Shown in pieces: positions 25,625-33,908 of a stretch of DNA of 34,531 nucleotides. The position numbers and the translations under genes were made by a program. Under the pieces are notes generated by a model. The model did no database searches. It was not told where the DNA came from and saw only the letters and a program-made list of their open reading frames with translations. The number at the start of each line of letters is the position of its first letter. Positions within the stretch are counted from its first letter, which is position 1. Source of the stretch: an uncultured Roseburia sp. (GTDB lineage: Bacteria > Bacillota > Clostridia > Lachnospirales > Lachnospiraceae); contig CANOCV010000033.1 of the NCBI GenBank assembly GCA_947564465.1, positions 1-34,531 on the forward strand, given 5' to 3'.

Positions 25625-26752
25625 TTAACAGACACATCTTGGAAGACGCTCACCGAGACGGCTTAAAATTTCATTCGTTATGGTTCCCGCAAACCCCGCA
25701 AATTCCTCCGCCGAAATCTCCTGCGCTCCCGATTTTCCGATTAAAACCGCTTCCTCATACGGGCCAATCTCTGCCCTGCATTCCGTAACGTCTACAAACA
25801 TCTGGTCCATACAGATTTTCCCTACGACGGGAGCCCTCTCACCGCACAAAAGAACGCTGCCCCTTCCGGCGATCTCCCTGGGGATTCCGTCCGCATAGCC
25901 AACGGAAAGCACCGCAATCCTGCTTTTCTTTTCCGCCGTAAACGCCAGTCCATACCCTGCCGTCTCCCCCTCCTCAAGCTCCTTTACACACTGTACACGC
26001 GTCTTTAACGATAGCACCGGTTTCCCCTCAAAGGGTATTAACGTATCGTCCTTTGCCTTGCTTCGCACACCGTAGAGCGCAATCCCGGGCCTTGCAAAAT
26101 CATAGCTGCATTCCGGATAGTTCAAAATCCCGTAGCTGCCCTGCAAATGTGTCCCAAATCCCGCTATCCCTCTTTTGCGAAGCCCCGCTATAATCTCATC
26201 AAACCTCCGAATCTGCTCCCTCGTAAACGCAACCTCTTTTGGCGAATTTCCGTCCGGCACGCTTAAGTGGGAAAACACGCCCGTCACCGTAAGATTTTTC
26301 TTTTCCCAGATTCCCGCTATCCTCTCAAGATTCTGCCATGTCTCCCCCAGCCTGTGCATCCCGGTATCCACGCCTACATGCACAAAAATATTCCTGTTAC
26401 TCCTCGCCAGCATTTCTCCGTAAGACGCATCCACGACGGTCTGCGTCAGCCTGTAATAGTCCAGCTCCTTAAAACACTCTGCCGCCGTATATCCCAAAAT
26501 AAGTATTTCACCGTCAAAGCCGTGTTCCCGCAGCATTACGCCCTCCGAGACGGACGCAACGCAAAAATGCGAAATACCGATCTCTTCCAAGGCATCCGCC
26601 ACGGGAAATATCCCATGCCCGTACGCATTCGCCTTTACCGCAGGCATTAAGGCGCAGGTAGAAGGCAGCGCTCCCTGCAAAAAAGCGGCATTCTCTTTCA
26701 GACGCTTCACATCCAGATCAATCCACGCCCTGCTTCTTTTTGTATCTCTCAT
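25625..26752 (-). CDS. vanTr: Serine/alanine racemase, VanT racemase domain as a separate protein
   Basis: This 375-residue PLP-dependent fold-III racemase has Lys39 in PAVKANAYGHG, the tyrosine region AGYGLAF, SVGYADGIPR and CMDQMFVDV. Near the C-terminus it reads TITNEILSRLG. The asparagine (Asn360) falls at the place of Tyr354 in the Geobacillus alanine racemase, where VanT serine racemases have Asn. This supports conversion of L-Ser to D-Ser for the ligase encoded two genes upstream. In most vanC/E/G operons this domain is fused to a membrane domain; here the membrane part is the preceding gene, one base away, as in the split vanTm/vanTr of vanL. A general alanine racemase role remains possible. 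Confidence 0.8.
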   Translation of the reverse strand: MRDTKRSRAWIDLDVKRLKENAAFLQGALPSTCALMPAVKANAYGHGIFPVADALEEIGISHFCVASVSEGVMLREHGFDGEILILGYTAAECFKELDYYRLTQTVVDASYGEMLARSNRNIFVHVGVDTGMHRLGETWQNLERIAGIWEKKNLTVTGVFSHLSVPDGNSPKEVAFTREQIRRFDEIIAGLRKRGIAGFGTHLQGSYGILNYPECSYDFARPGIALYGVRSKAKDDTLIPFEGKPVLSLKTRVQCVKELEEGETAGYGLAFTAEKKSRIAVLSVGYADGIPREIAGRGSVLLCGERAPVVGKICMDQMFVDVTECRAEIGPYEEAVLIGKSGAQEISAEEFAGFAGTITNEILSRLGERLPRCVC

Positions 26753-26753
26753 C

Positions 26754-27770
26754 TCAATCCCCTCCCAGTCTTTTCACTGCCGGCAATTTTTTCATATATT
26801 CCCAAATCCTATCCAACCCAAACGATACAAGGAATGAAACCGCACAGACCAAAAGATAAAATAAAAGCGTATACTCTGTGGCAGCCTGTTCAAATCGGAC
26901 TGCCTTTAGAACGGCACGCACAATAAGAATGCAAAGCGGATGCAGCAGATATATCCACATGGAAATCCGGCGCGGCCCTCTTTTTTCTTTTGCCCGAACA
27001 TGAAGCAGCGCTTCAAACAAAAAGAATACCGTTAACGGCAAAAACAGATACATGCTGTCATGCCTTTGCCAGTCAAGGCTCTCCGTCATAACACTCTCAA
27101 ACATCATGGCAAAAAGCGAAGCAAAAAATCCCAAAAACGCACTTGCGGCGGTCAGGCTTGTCTCATATCTTGCCACCGCAGCGCCCAAAATCAAAAACAG
27201 CGGAACGAAAAAGATTCCGTTTCTTGTGTAAGAGCTGACCGAAAACAATGCCTCGTAAAAAGCTTTTAACGGTTCCGCCATACTCGCAGCCCCGTAATAA
27301 CTGTCCCCAAAAAGACCGATTAGATAAAGCAGCGACAGGACAATACCCGCGGTCTGCATCTTTACATGCCTTAAGAGGAAATATGTAAGAAACGTCCCAA
27401 GAACCGCCCCCGGCAGATACCACAGATGATAAAAGCTGCCGTCAAACACAAACCATCTGAATATACCGAAAGCCTGCGGAAGATTGCCGGAATAGAAAGC
27501 GATTGGAAGATAGACAACCGTCATAACCAGATAGAGTACAGACAGCTTTTTTATCATACGAAAAATGCGTTCTCTCCCATCCTCACAATCAAACCCCGAC
27601 AACACAAAGTACCCGCTCACCATCAGAAAAAACGGCACGGCAATCCTACATGCCCCGTAAGTAAAACACTGCTCCGCAGTCTCATTCACTCCCGAAAACG
27701 GCCCCGTATGGATTGCCACAATCAAAAACGCCGCAATCAGCCGAAAAATATCAAGCGCACCGTATTCCAC
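26754..27770 (-). CDS. vanTm: VanT membrane domain-like acyltransferase-3 family protein
   Basis: The 338-residue integral membrane protein has about ten hydrophobic segments, starting LDIFRLIAAFLIVAIHTGPF. It has the acyltransferase-3 features HTGPF near residue 21 and RIAVPFFLMVSGYF. These match the N-terminal membrane half of VanT, thought to help L-serine enter the cell. The start is GTG at 27770, three bases after the ligase stop. The racemase ATG follows the stop after a single base, and the racemase ribosome site (GGGAGGGG) lies within this gene end. The order ligase - membrane half - racemase half strongly suggests a two-gene VanT. Confidence 0.78.
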   Translation of the reverse strand: MEYGALDIFRLIAAFLIVAIHTGPFSGVNETAEQCFTYGACRIAVPFFLMVSGYFVLSGFDCEDGRERIFRMIKKLSVLYLVMTVVYLPIAFYSGNLPQAFGIFRWFVFDGSFYHLWYLPGAVLGTFLTYFLLRHVKMQTAGIVLSLLYLIGLFGDSYYGAASMAEPLKAFYEALFSVSSYTRNGIFFVPLFLILGAAVARYETSLTAASAFLGFFASLFAMMFESVMTESLDWQRHDSMYLFLPLTVFFLFEALLHVRAKEKRGPRRISMWIYLLHPLCILIVRAVLKAVRFEQAATEYTLLFYLLVCAVSFLVSFGLDRIWEYMKKLPAVKRLGGD

Positions 27771-27773
27771 TTC

Positions 27774-28832
27774 CTACACCGCCTCCTCTCCGACACCCAT
27801 CGCAAGAAGACGGTTGACAATCTCGGAAAAAGAAAAACCCGCCGCCTTCATCATTCCCGGATAACGGCTGTGCTCGGTAAATCCCGGAATCGTATTTACC
27901 TCGTTAAAGTAAATTTCCCCGTCCGGTGTAAGAAACATATCGACCCGCGCAAAATATGTACATCCCAGGCTTTTATATATAATTTTAGCTGTTTCCTTGA
28001 TCTCCCTTGCCTTCTCTGCGTCAATTCTTGCCGGAACGTGAATACTTGAGCTTTTTAGCGTATATTTTTCCGTAAAGTCAAAAAATCCCTCCGACAGCTC
28101 AATTTCATCCACCTCGCCGACGATCGGCTCGTCTGTTCCAAGCAGCGCGCACCCGACCTCAAAGCCCTCTATCATCTCTTCCATCACCACGGTCGTGTCA
28201 TAGGAGAACGCCAGCTCAAGTGCATCCAGCAGCTGTCCCTCCCATACGACCTTTGTAATCCCAAACGAGGAACCGGCCCGAAGCGGCTTGACAAACAGGG
28301 GATAAGAAAGCTCATTTGCCGCCTTCTTTGCCCACTTTTTGCAGTCCGCGGTTAGTATTTTAGAGCGCGGCGTCTTTACGCCCGCCGCCGCCACAACCCG
28401 GTGCGCCATATCCTTATCCATACACAGCGCGGAAGAGAGCGTATGGCAGCCGACGACCGGTATCCCGGCAAGCTCTAAAACACCCTGTACGGTCCCGTCC
28501 TCCCCGTTTTTTCCATGCAGAATCGGAAATGCCGCATCGACGCGGATGCTTTCCGGTCCGTTTTCCCTTCCGTTTTTGAATACAAGAAATCCGTGCAGCT
28601 CCCTGTCCGGCGAAATCACGGCCGGATAGCACTCCCGCTGTTCCCACCAGCGATCCTCCGGTATAGTCTCTTCGTCTCCCTCAAATAAATACCAATGCCC
28701 CTTCCAGTCGATACCGACCGGCACCGGCTCGTACTTCGTTCTATCCATATGGCAAATAACCGCATAAGCCGACTGTAAAGACACCTCATATTCGCTGGAA
28801 CATCCTCCAAATAACACTGCTATCCTTTTCAT
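27774..28832 (-). CDS. vanG: D-alanine--D-serine ligase, VanG type
   Basis: The 352-residue ATP-grasp ligase starts MKRIAVLFGGCSSEYEVSLQ and has FPILHGKNGEDGT, CMDKDMAH, KPLRAGSSFGI and FNEVNTIPGFT, the core motifs of D-Ala--D-X ligases. The omega-loop reads EKYTLKSSSI. VanC/E/G D-Ser ligases carry EKY at this place, and overall it resembles VanG closely from memory. It would make D-Ala-D-Ser, giving wall precursors with low vancomycin affinity. The ATG at 28832 has GGAGG ten bases upstream; a longer in-frame start at 28916 lies inside the promoter gap and is unlikely. The gene follows vanR-vanS as in vanG operons. Resistance cannot be claimed, because no VanXY is present. Confidence 0.88.
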   Translation of the reverse strand: MKRIAVLFGGCSSEYEVSLQSAYAVICHMDRTKYEPVPVGIDWKGHWYLFEGDEETIPEDRWWEQRECYPAVISPDRELHGFLVFKNGRENGPESIRVDAAFPILHGKNGEDGTVQGVLELAGIPVVGCHTLSSALCMDKDMAHRVVAAAGVKTPRSKILTADCKKWAKKAANELSYPLFVKPLRAGSSFGITKVVWEGQLLDALELAFSYDTTVVMEEMIEGFEVGCALLGTDEPIVGEVDEIELSEGFFDFTEKYTLKSSSIHVPARIDAEKAREIKETAKIIYKSLGCTYFARVDMFLTPDGEIYFNEVNTIPGFTEHSRYPGMMKAAGFSFSEIVNRLLAMGVGEEAV

Positions 28833-28961
28833 CTTCGCAAAACCTCCAAATTTTTTCCCGGCTCCCCGCAACAACTTTAAGTTATCACAGAAAACCGGGA
28901 AATACCTTAATCCCAACTATATAATTGCCTAAGGGAGACTAAAAAAATTCGAAAGATTTTA
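28833..28961 (-). promoter_or_regulatory. Likely VanR-controlled promoter and leader of the vanG genes
   Basis: This 129-base gap separates vanS from the ligase. On the minus strand a TATAGT -10 box (plus 28916-28921) is preceded at 17 bases only by a weak TTTTAG, as expected for an activator-dependent promoter. The leader holds a TCCCGG/CCGGGA pairing (28856-28861 with 28895-28900) around an AACTTTAAGTT palindrome (28873-28883). Control by VanR is inferred from the order of genes. Confidence 0.45.
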
Positions 28962-30092
28962 TTAAGAGACCCGGGGAAGCTTCACCGTAAATGTTGTAAC
29001 CTTGTTCTCACTCTCTACCCCAATCGTGCCTTTATGCAGCTCCACCAGCTCCTTTGCTATCGCAAGCCCAAGCCCTGCGCCGCCGCTGTCAGTCGACCTT
29101 GCCTCATCCCGGCGGTAAAATTTATCAAATATCCGCTCTCTGTCCGCTGCCGAAATCGTTTGTCCCCTGTTAATAAAACGGATCATTGTCTGCCCTTCCT
29201 CCTCCCGCGCTTCTATTATAATTTCGCTTTCCGCATCGCTGTAAGCGATCGCGTTCTTTAAAATATTGTTAAAAATCCGCGCCAGCTTATCGGCATCGCC
29301 ATATACCTTGCAATCCTCATCCGCCTTTACAATCACACTCTTCTTCTGTGGCGTAAGAAGCGGATACACCTCGTCCGCAAGCTGGAGAAGCATATAATAC
29401 AGATCTATTTCCGTCCGCGAAATCTGAATATCCTGCCTGTTAAACCTCGTGATGTCAAAAAACTCATCTACCAGCTCCTCCAAACGGTGCGCCTTTCCAA
29501 GCGTTACACGAATAAACTTCTCCTGCTGCTCCTTGGTCAAATCGGGCATTTCCTCTAGCAGTGTGAGATATCCGATAACCGAAGTCAGCGGCGTCCTGAT
29601 ATCGTGCGCCAGATAAAGCACCAGCTCATCCTTCTTCCTCTCCGCCGTCTGGATATCCGCAAACTGCTGCTCTAAAGTCTCTCTGACACCGTTTAGCTTT
29701 CTCTCCATTGCAACCATTTCCTTTGACATCCGTATCTTACTCCCGTCCCGTCTGACCAAAATATTGATGCTGTCGTCAATTTCCTTAAAATATCTGGTAA
29801 ACCAATTGAGAAAAAAATAAAACATCACAAAAAATGCAATCGCCATCGCCCCGAGCATAATCTGCTCGAAGTGATTGCGGATTGCAGTCCAATAAAAGTC
29901 CAGCGCTTCCTCATATGTCATTCCGGTAAAACGCTGAAAAAACCACACCAGAAAATTGGCAAAACGACCCTGAAGCACGACGGAATACAATGCCCACACA
30001 CCGATTATCGCGCCGCACATCATCAGTATGGTCTGCCAGAATATTTTTCGCCGAAGCGGCGCATAGTCCGCATCTTTTCTTCTGTTATACAT
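28962..30092 (-). CDS. vanS: VanS-type sensor histidine kinase
   Basis: The 376-residue kinase has two membrane segments (about 17-39 and 77-98) around a short external loop. The H-box LAHDIRTPLTSVIGYL includes phospho-acceptor His163. The N-box is NNILKNAIAYSD, and a G-box FDKFYRRDEARSTDSGGAGLGLAIA lies near the end. The stretch RLEELVDEFFDITRFN and DLYYMLLQLADEVYP are close to known VanS proteins. It senses glycopeptides or wall stress in known systems and phosphorylates VanR. Its ATG overlaps the vanR end by eight bases. It could instead respond to osmotic or wall stress, given its link to the Trk genes. Confidence 0.87.
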   Translation of the reverse strand: MYNRRKDADYAPLRRKIFWQTILMMCGAIIGVWALYSVVLQGRFANFLVWFFQRFTGMTYEEALDFYWTAIRNHFEQIMLGAMAIAFFVMFYFFLNWFTRYFKEIDDSINILVRRDGSKIRMSKEMVAMERKLNGVRETLEQQFADIQTAERKKDELVLYLAHDIRTPLTSVIGYLTLLEEMPDLTKEQQEKFIRVTLGKAHRLEELVDEFFDITRFNRQDIQISRTEIDLYYMLLQLADEVYPLLTPQKKSVIVKADEDCKVYGDADKLARIFNNILKNAIAYSDAESEIIIEAREEEGQTMIRFINRGQTISAADRERIFDKFYRRDEARSTDSGGAGLGLAIAKELVELHKGTIGVESENKVTTFTVKLPRVS

Positions 30093-30843
30093 CGATCTTA
30101 TACCCCACGCCCCATACAGTCTTGATATACTTCGGCTTTTCCCCCGTATCCCTTAGCTTCTCCCGAAGATGGCGGATATGTACGGTTATCGTATTATTGC
30201 TCTTGCTGTAATACTCATCCTTCCAGATTGCGTGAAACAGCTCCTCCGCACCCACGACAATCCCTCTGTTTTTACACAACATCTTAAGAATTCCAAATTC
30301 TGTGGGGGTAAGCTGAATTTCCTCTCCGTTCAGAAAGCATTGATGCGCCTGCCCGTTCAGCATGATTCCGCCGCAGACTAGCACACCGTCCTCCTGTTTT
30401 TTGCCGTTTTCTAACTGCTGCCCGGTATCCGCAGAGCCGCTCCCGCAGCCATCCTCTGTCTTTACCTTTGCCCCATAACGCTCATAACGCCTAAGCTGTG
30501 CTTTCACTCTGGCCAACAGCTCAAGCGGAAGAAACGGCTTCGTCACGTAATCGTCGGCTCCGATCGTCAGGCCTGTAATCTTGTCAATTTCCGAATCCTT
30601 TGCCGTCAGCATAATTACCGGATAATTCTTCTTTTCCCGAATCTGCCTGCAAAGATCTAAGCCTCCGACTCCCGGAAGCATAAGATCTAAAATAGCAAGA
30701 TCAATATCCTCCGTCTCAATCAACCTTGACGCCTCCCCGCCGTCATAACTCTTTATCACATCATACTCTTCACTTTTTAAATAAATTTCCAGCAAGTCCG
30801 CAATTTCCTTCTCATCATCCACAACTAAAATACAGCTTTTCAT
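30085..30843 (-). CDS. vanR: VanR-type response regulator
   Basis: The 252-residue OmpR/PhoB-type regulator has a receiver domain with phospho-acceptor Asp53 (ILDLMLPG) and Lys102 (VTKPF). A C-terminal winged helix (about 155-250) includes LTPTEFGILKMLC, SKSNNTITVHIRHLREKLRD and IKTVWGVGYKID. Both domains closely match VanR of enterococci. The linker between them is long and polar (about 120-152). The ATG at 30843 overlaps the trkH stop (ATGA) and has GGAAGG upstream, so it is translationally coupled to trkH; a longer in-frame start is not needed. It probably activates the vanG promoter and its own operon. Confidence 0.9.
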   Translation of the reverse strand: MKSCILVVDDEKEIADLLEIYLKSEEYDVIKSYDGGEASRLIETEDIDLAILDLMLPGVGGLDLCRQIREKKNYPVIMLTAKDSEIDKITGLTIGADDYVTKPFLPLELLARVKAQLRRYERYGAKVKTEDGCGSGSADTGQQLENGKKQEDGVLVCGGIMLNGQAHQCFLNGEEIQLTPTEFGILKMLCKNRGIVVGAEELFHAIWKDEYYSKSNNTITVHIRHLREKLRDTGEKPKYIKTVWGVGYKIDV

Positions 30844-32309
30844 GACACCTTCCTTTTTTCCGGACGGTATGCCGGAAAATTCCACATACCCGGTGCAAAC
30901 AGAACCAACATCGGGAACAGCTCCAGGCGTCCTACCAGCATATCAAACATCAACACCACTTTAGACAACAGACTAAAGCTGCCAAAATTGCCTGTGGGAC
31001 CCACCATATTCAGCCCGGGACCGATATTGTTCAGCGTTGCCATAACAGCCGTAAAATTCGTCGTCATATCATATCCGTTTAAGCTTAAAAGCAACAGAGA
31101 AACCAGAACCACCATAACATACGCAGCCAGATAACACAGTACGGCTCTCACAATCCCCTCCGGAACCTGTCTTCCGTTCATTTGTACCTTGCGGACACTG
31201 CGGGGATGCGTCACGGAGACAATTTCATTTTTCACGGACCGAATTAAAATCATAAGACGCGAAACCTTAAATCCTCCGCCCGTACTGCCCGCACAAGCGC
31301 CTACAAACATCAGAAGCACTAAAATAGTTTTGGAAAATTCGGGCCACAGATTAAAATCCTCCGTCGCAAATCCCGTTGTGGTAATTACGGAAGCAACCTG
31401 AAATAAGGCGCTGTGAAACGCCTCAAAAAGACTTGAGAAGCTATCCCGTATATTGATCATAATGAGCACGGCCGACCCAAACACAATCAGCAAAAAATAC
31501 CGCATCTCCTCATACAAAAAAGCTTCCTTTGCTTTCTTTATCAACAGGAAATAATAAACGTTAAAATTAATCGCACAGAGCAGCATAAATACAATTATAA
31601 TAATCTGTACTGCCATACTATATGAGGCAATACTGTCGTTGACCAGTCCAAATCCGCCCGTCCCCACCGTGGAAAAGGAAAGTGTCACGGCCTCAAACAA
31701 CGGCATTCTCGCAATCAGCAACGCCAAAATCTCTATCACCGTAATCACTACATATATTCCATAGAGAATCATCGCCGTCCGCTTCACCTTGGGCACAAGC
31801 TTGCCCACGGACGGTCCCGGGCTCTCCGCGCGCATCAAGTGCATATTCGAGCTTCCCGATAAAGGCAGTACCGCCATGATGAATACAAGCACTCCCATTC
31901 CGCCGATCCAGTGCGTAAAAAGACGCCAGAACGCCGTACAGCGCGAAAGCTCCTCCACGGAGGACAGAATACTCGCTCCCGTTGTCGTAAAGCCGGAAAT
32001 CGTTTCAAACAGCGCATCCGCATACGACTGAAATTCGCCGGTCAAAAACATCGGAAGCGCTCCGACAAAACTCAAAAGAAGCCAGCTTAAGGACACTGAC
32101 GCAAAACCCTCACGCGAATAAAAAACCTTGCTCTTCGGCTTTTTGATTCTTCCAAGGAATCCGGCCGCAATGCCAAAAAACGCCACGGCAAGATACATAA
32201 ACCCTTCCTGCTCTCCGTATATGACTGCAACAATCGTCGGCAGAAGCAAAAATAATCCTTCAAATCCCAGAACACTCGCCAAAATATAACGTATCATGGA
32301 ATAATTCAT
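30840..32309 (-). CDS. trkH: TrkH/KtrB-family potassium transporter subunit
   Basis: The 489-residue membrane protein is the K+-conducting subunit of a Trk/Ktr system. Its four pore-loop repeats carry the selectivity-filter glycines: [26 protein letters not shown] and LNNIGPGLN. About ten or more hydrophobic helices are seen, as usual for the family. GGAGG lies six bases before the ATG. The gene follows trkA by 10 bases and its stop overlaps the vanR start, which ties potassium uptake to the Van two-component system at the level of transcript and translation. Confidence 0.93.
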   Translation of the reverse strand: MNYSMIRYILASVLGFEGLFLLLPTIVAVIYGEQEGFMYLAVAFFGIAAGFLGRIKKPKSKVFYSREGFASVSLSWLLLSFVGALPMFLTGEFQSYADALFETISGFTTTGASILSSVEELSRCTAFWRLFTHWIGGMGVLVFIMAVLPLSGSSNMHLMRAESPGPSVGKLVPKVKRTAMILYGIYVVITVIEILALLIARMPLFEAVTLSFSTVGTGGFGLVNDSIASYSMAVQIIIIVFMLLCAINFNVYYFLLIKKAKEAFLYEEMRYFLLIVFGSAVLIMINIRDSFSSLFEAFHSALFQVASVITTTGFATEDFNLWPEFSKTILVLLMFVGACAGSTGGGFKVSRLMILIRSVKNEIVSVTHPRSVRKVQMNGRQVPEGIVRAVLCYLAAYVMVVLVSLLLLSLNGYDMTTNFTAVMATLNNIGPGLNMVGPTGNFGSFSLLSKVVLMFDMLVGRLELFPMLVLFAPGMWNFPAYRPEKRKVS

Positions 32310-32319
32310 AGTCCGCCTC

Positions 32320-33675
32320 CTACCTCACCGCATCCCGTATATCATGCAGTCCGGCCGTGGTGGTAATCAAAATAACCGTATCCCCCACATCAATGACACT
32401 TTGTCCCTTCGGAATTGTCACTTTGCCCTTGTGGGTAATGCATCCGATCAGCATATTCGGCTTTAATTTCAGATTATGCAGCGGAATCCCTACTACCGGA
32501 GAATCTTCTTTTATCAAAAATTCCAGCGCCTCCACGCGGTTGTCATTCAAACGAAACAGCGTCTCAATGTTGCTTCCCATAGAATTCTTCATTGCGCGCA
32601 CATATTTAATAATTGTCTCTGCCGTAATGTATTTCGGATAAATTATGCTCCCCACATCAAGACTGTCAATAATCTCATCATATGTAATCCTGTGCACCTT
32701 TGTAATCAGCTTCGCCCTTGAAAGGCTTTTCGCGAACAGAGCCAGCATAATATTCTCTTCGTCAAAATTCGTTGTCGCCACGAATGCCTCTGTCTGCAGC
32801 ATCCCTTCTTCCATCAATAAATCCTTATCTGTCGCATCGCCGCAGATAATCATTGCCTTTGGCAGTATCTCGGTTAACTCCTCACAGCGCTTTTCATCCT
32901 GTTCAATAATTTTAACCTTAATTCCCATCTCAAGAAGCTGTTTTGCCAGATAAATCGCCGTTTTTCCGCCGCCCACTATCATCGCGTCCCTCGCCGCGGC
33001 AGTCGGAATCCCAAGCTTTTTAAAAAATTCTATTGTTTTTTCCTGTGTCCCTACAATAGAAATTTCATCCTTCGCTTTCAATTCAAAATTACCATCCGGG
33101 ATAATCACCTGCTCTCCCCTCTCCACAACGGAGATCAGCACGTCGCAGTGCAGCTTTCCAGGCATGTCCTTCAACTGCATATTACAGAGCGGATTCTTCT
33201 CCTCAATCCTGTAATTGACCATCTCTACACGGCTTTTCGCAAAAGAGTCTACCTTCAGCGCTGACGGGAATTTCAAAAGTCTTGCCATCTCTCTTGCCGC
33301 AGCCTGCTGCGGATTGATAATCATCGAAAGACCCAGCTCCTCCTTGATGAACCCGATCTCCCTGCTGTATACCGGGTTACTGACCCGCGCAATTGTATGA
33401 CAGCTTCCCGCTTTCTTTGCAATCAGACAGCACAAAAGATTCAGCTCATCAAATCCCGTAACCGCAATCAGCAGATCCGCCTCGCTGACTCCCGCCTCTG
33501 TCAACACATTATAGCTGGCCCCGTTTCCTACAAGTCCAAGAACATCATTGGCATTGGAAACATTCTCAATCAACTGTTCTCTGGTGTCAACCACCGTAAT
33601 GTCATGTCCCTCTTTACTGAGCTGTTCTGCAAGCGTGGCTCCGACGTTGCCACAGCCCACAATAATAATCTTCAT
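32320..33675 (-). CDS. trkA: TrkA potassium uptake regulatory subunit
   Basis: The 451-residue cytoplasmic protein has the duplicated RCK layout of TrkA. A first NAD-binding Rossmann fold (IIVGCGNVGATLAEQLSKEG, about 3-22) is followed by an RCK_C domain. A second nucleotide fold (MIVGGGKTAIYLAKQLLEMG, about 233-252) is followed by another RCK_C domain up to the C-terminus. It gates the TrkH pore in response to bound nucleotides. It is the first gene of the potassium-Van transcript, with AGGAG seven bases before the ATG. The upstream region does not show the conserved core of a ydaO-type c-di-AMP riboswitch. Confidence 0.93.
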   Translation of the reverse strand: MKIIIVGCGNVGATLAEQLSKEGHDITVVDTREQLIENVSNANDVLGLVGNGASYNVLTEAGVSEADLLIAVTGFDELNLLCCLIAKKAGSCHTIARVSNPVYSREIGFIKEELGLSMIINPQQAAAREMARLLKFPSALKVDSFAKSRVEMVNYRIEEKNPLCNMQLKDMPGKLHCDVLISVVERGEQVIIPDGNFELKAKDEISIVGTQEKTIEFFKKLGIPTAAARDAMIVGGGKTAIYLAKQLLEMGIKVKIIEQDEKRCEELTEILPKAMIICGDATDKDLLMEEGMLQTEAFVATTNFDEENIMLALFAKSLSRAKLITKVHRITYDEIIDSLDVGSIIYPKYITAETIIKYVRAMKNSMGSNIETLFRLNDNRVEALEFLIKEDSPVVGIPLHNLKLKPNMLIGCITHKGKVTIPKGQSVIDVGDTVILITTTAGLHDIRDAVR

Positions 33676-33908
33676 AATTTCTCCTGTTCGTATACAATGT
33701 TGTTTTTGCAGTGTTAGCTCTTGCTCGTTTTCCGCAGTGCGCTCGATTCCGCTCCGCTTTATCCCGCTTGGGGCTTTCGCCCTATCAAAATTTGGGAGGG
33801 ATGGAAACTGCTTTTATTTTATAGTGGAGTGTTTTGTCATAATTTGCGGGAATATCTGCTCACACTTTAAGAATGATTTTGCATATAGTAATAAAAAAAG
33901 GTTCTTTA
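33676..33908. other. Divergent intergenic region between trkA and the SOD gene
   Basis: This stretch must hold promoters for trkA (leftward) and the dismutase (rightward), but I see no convincing -35/-10 pair for either. On the minus strand it carries a GGGCGAAAGCCC hairpin (GAAA tetraloop, plus 33772-33783). A purine-rich block with repeated GCGGA and CGAGC units follows (about 33715-33770). This looks like a dispersed intergenic element rather than coding sequence. Confidence 0.4.

Noticed and set aside
33676..33850. c-di-AMP (ydaO-type) riboswitch ahead of trkA
   Set aside because: Potassium transporter genes often have one, but I could not find the conserved core pieces or long pseudoknot pattern; the leader holds only a small GAAA hairpin and a purine-rich block.
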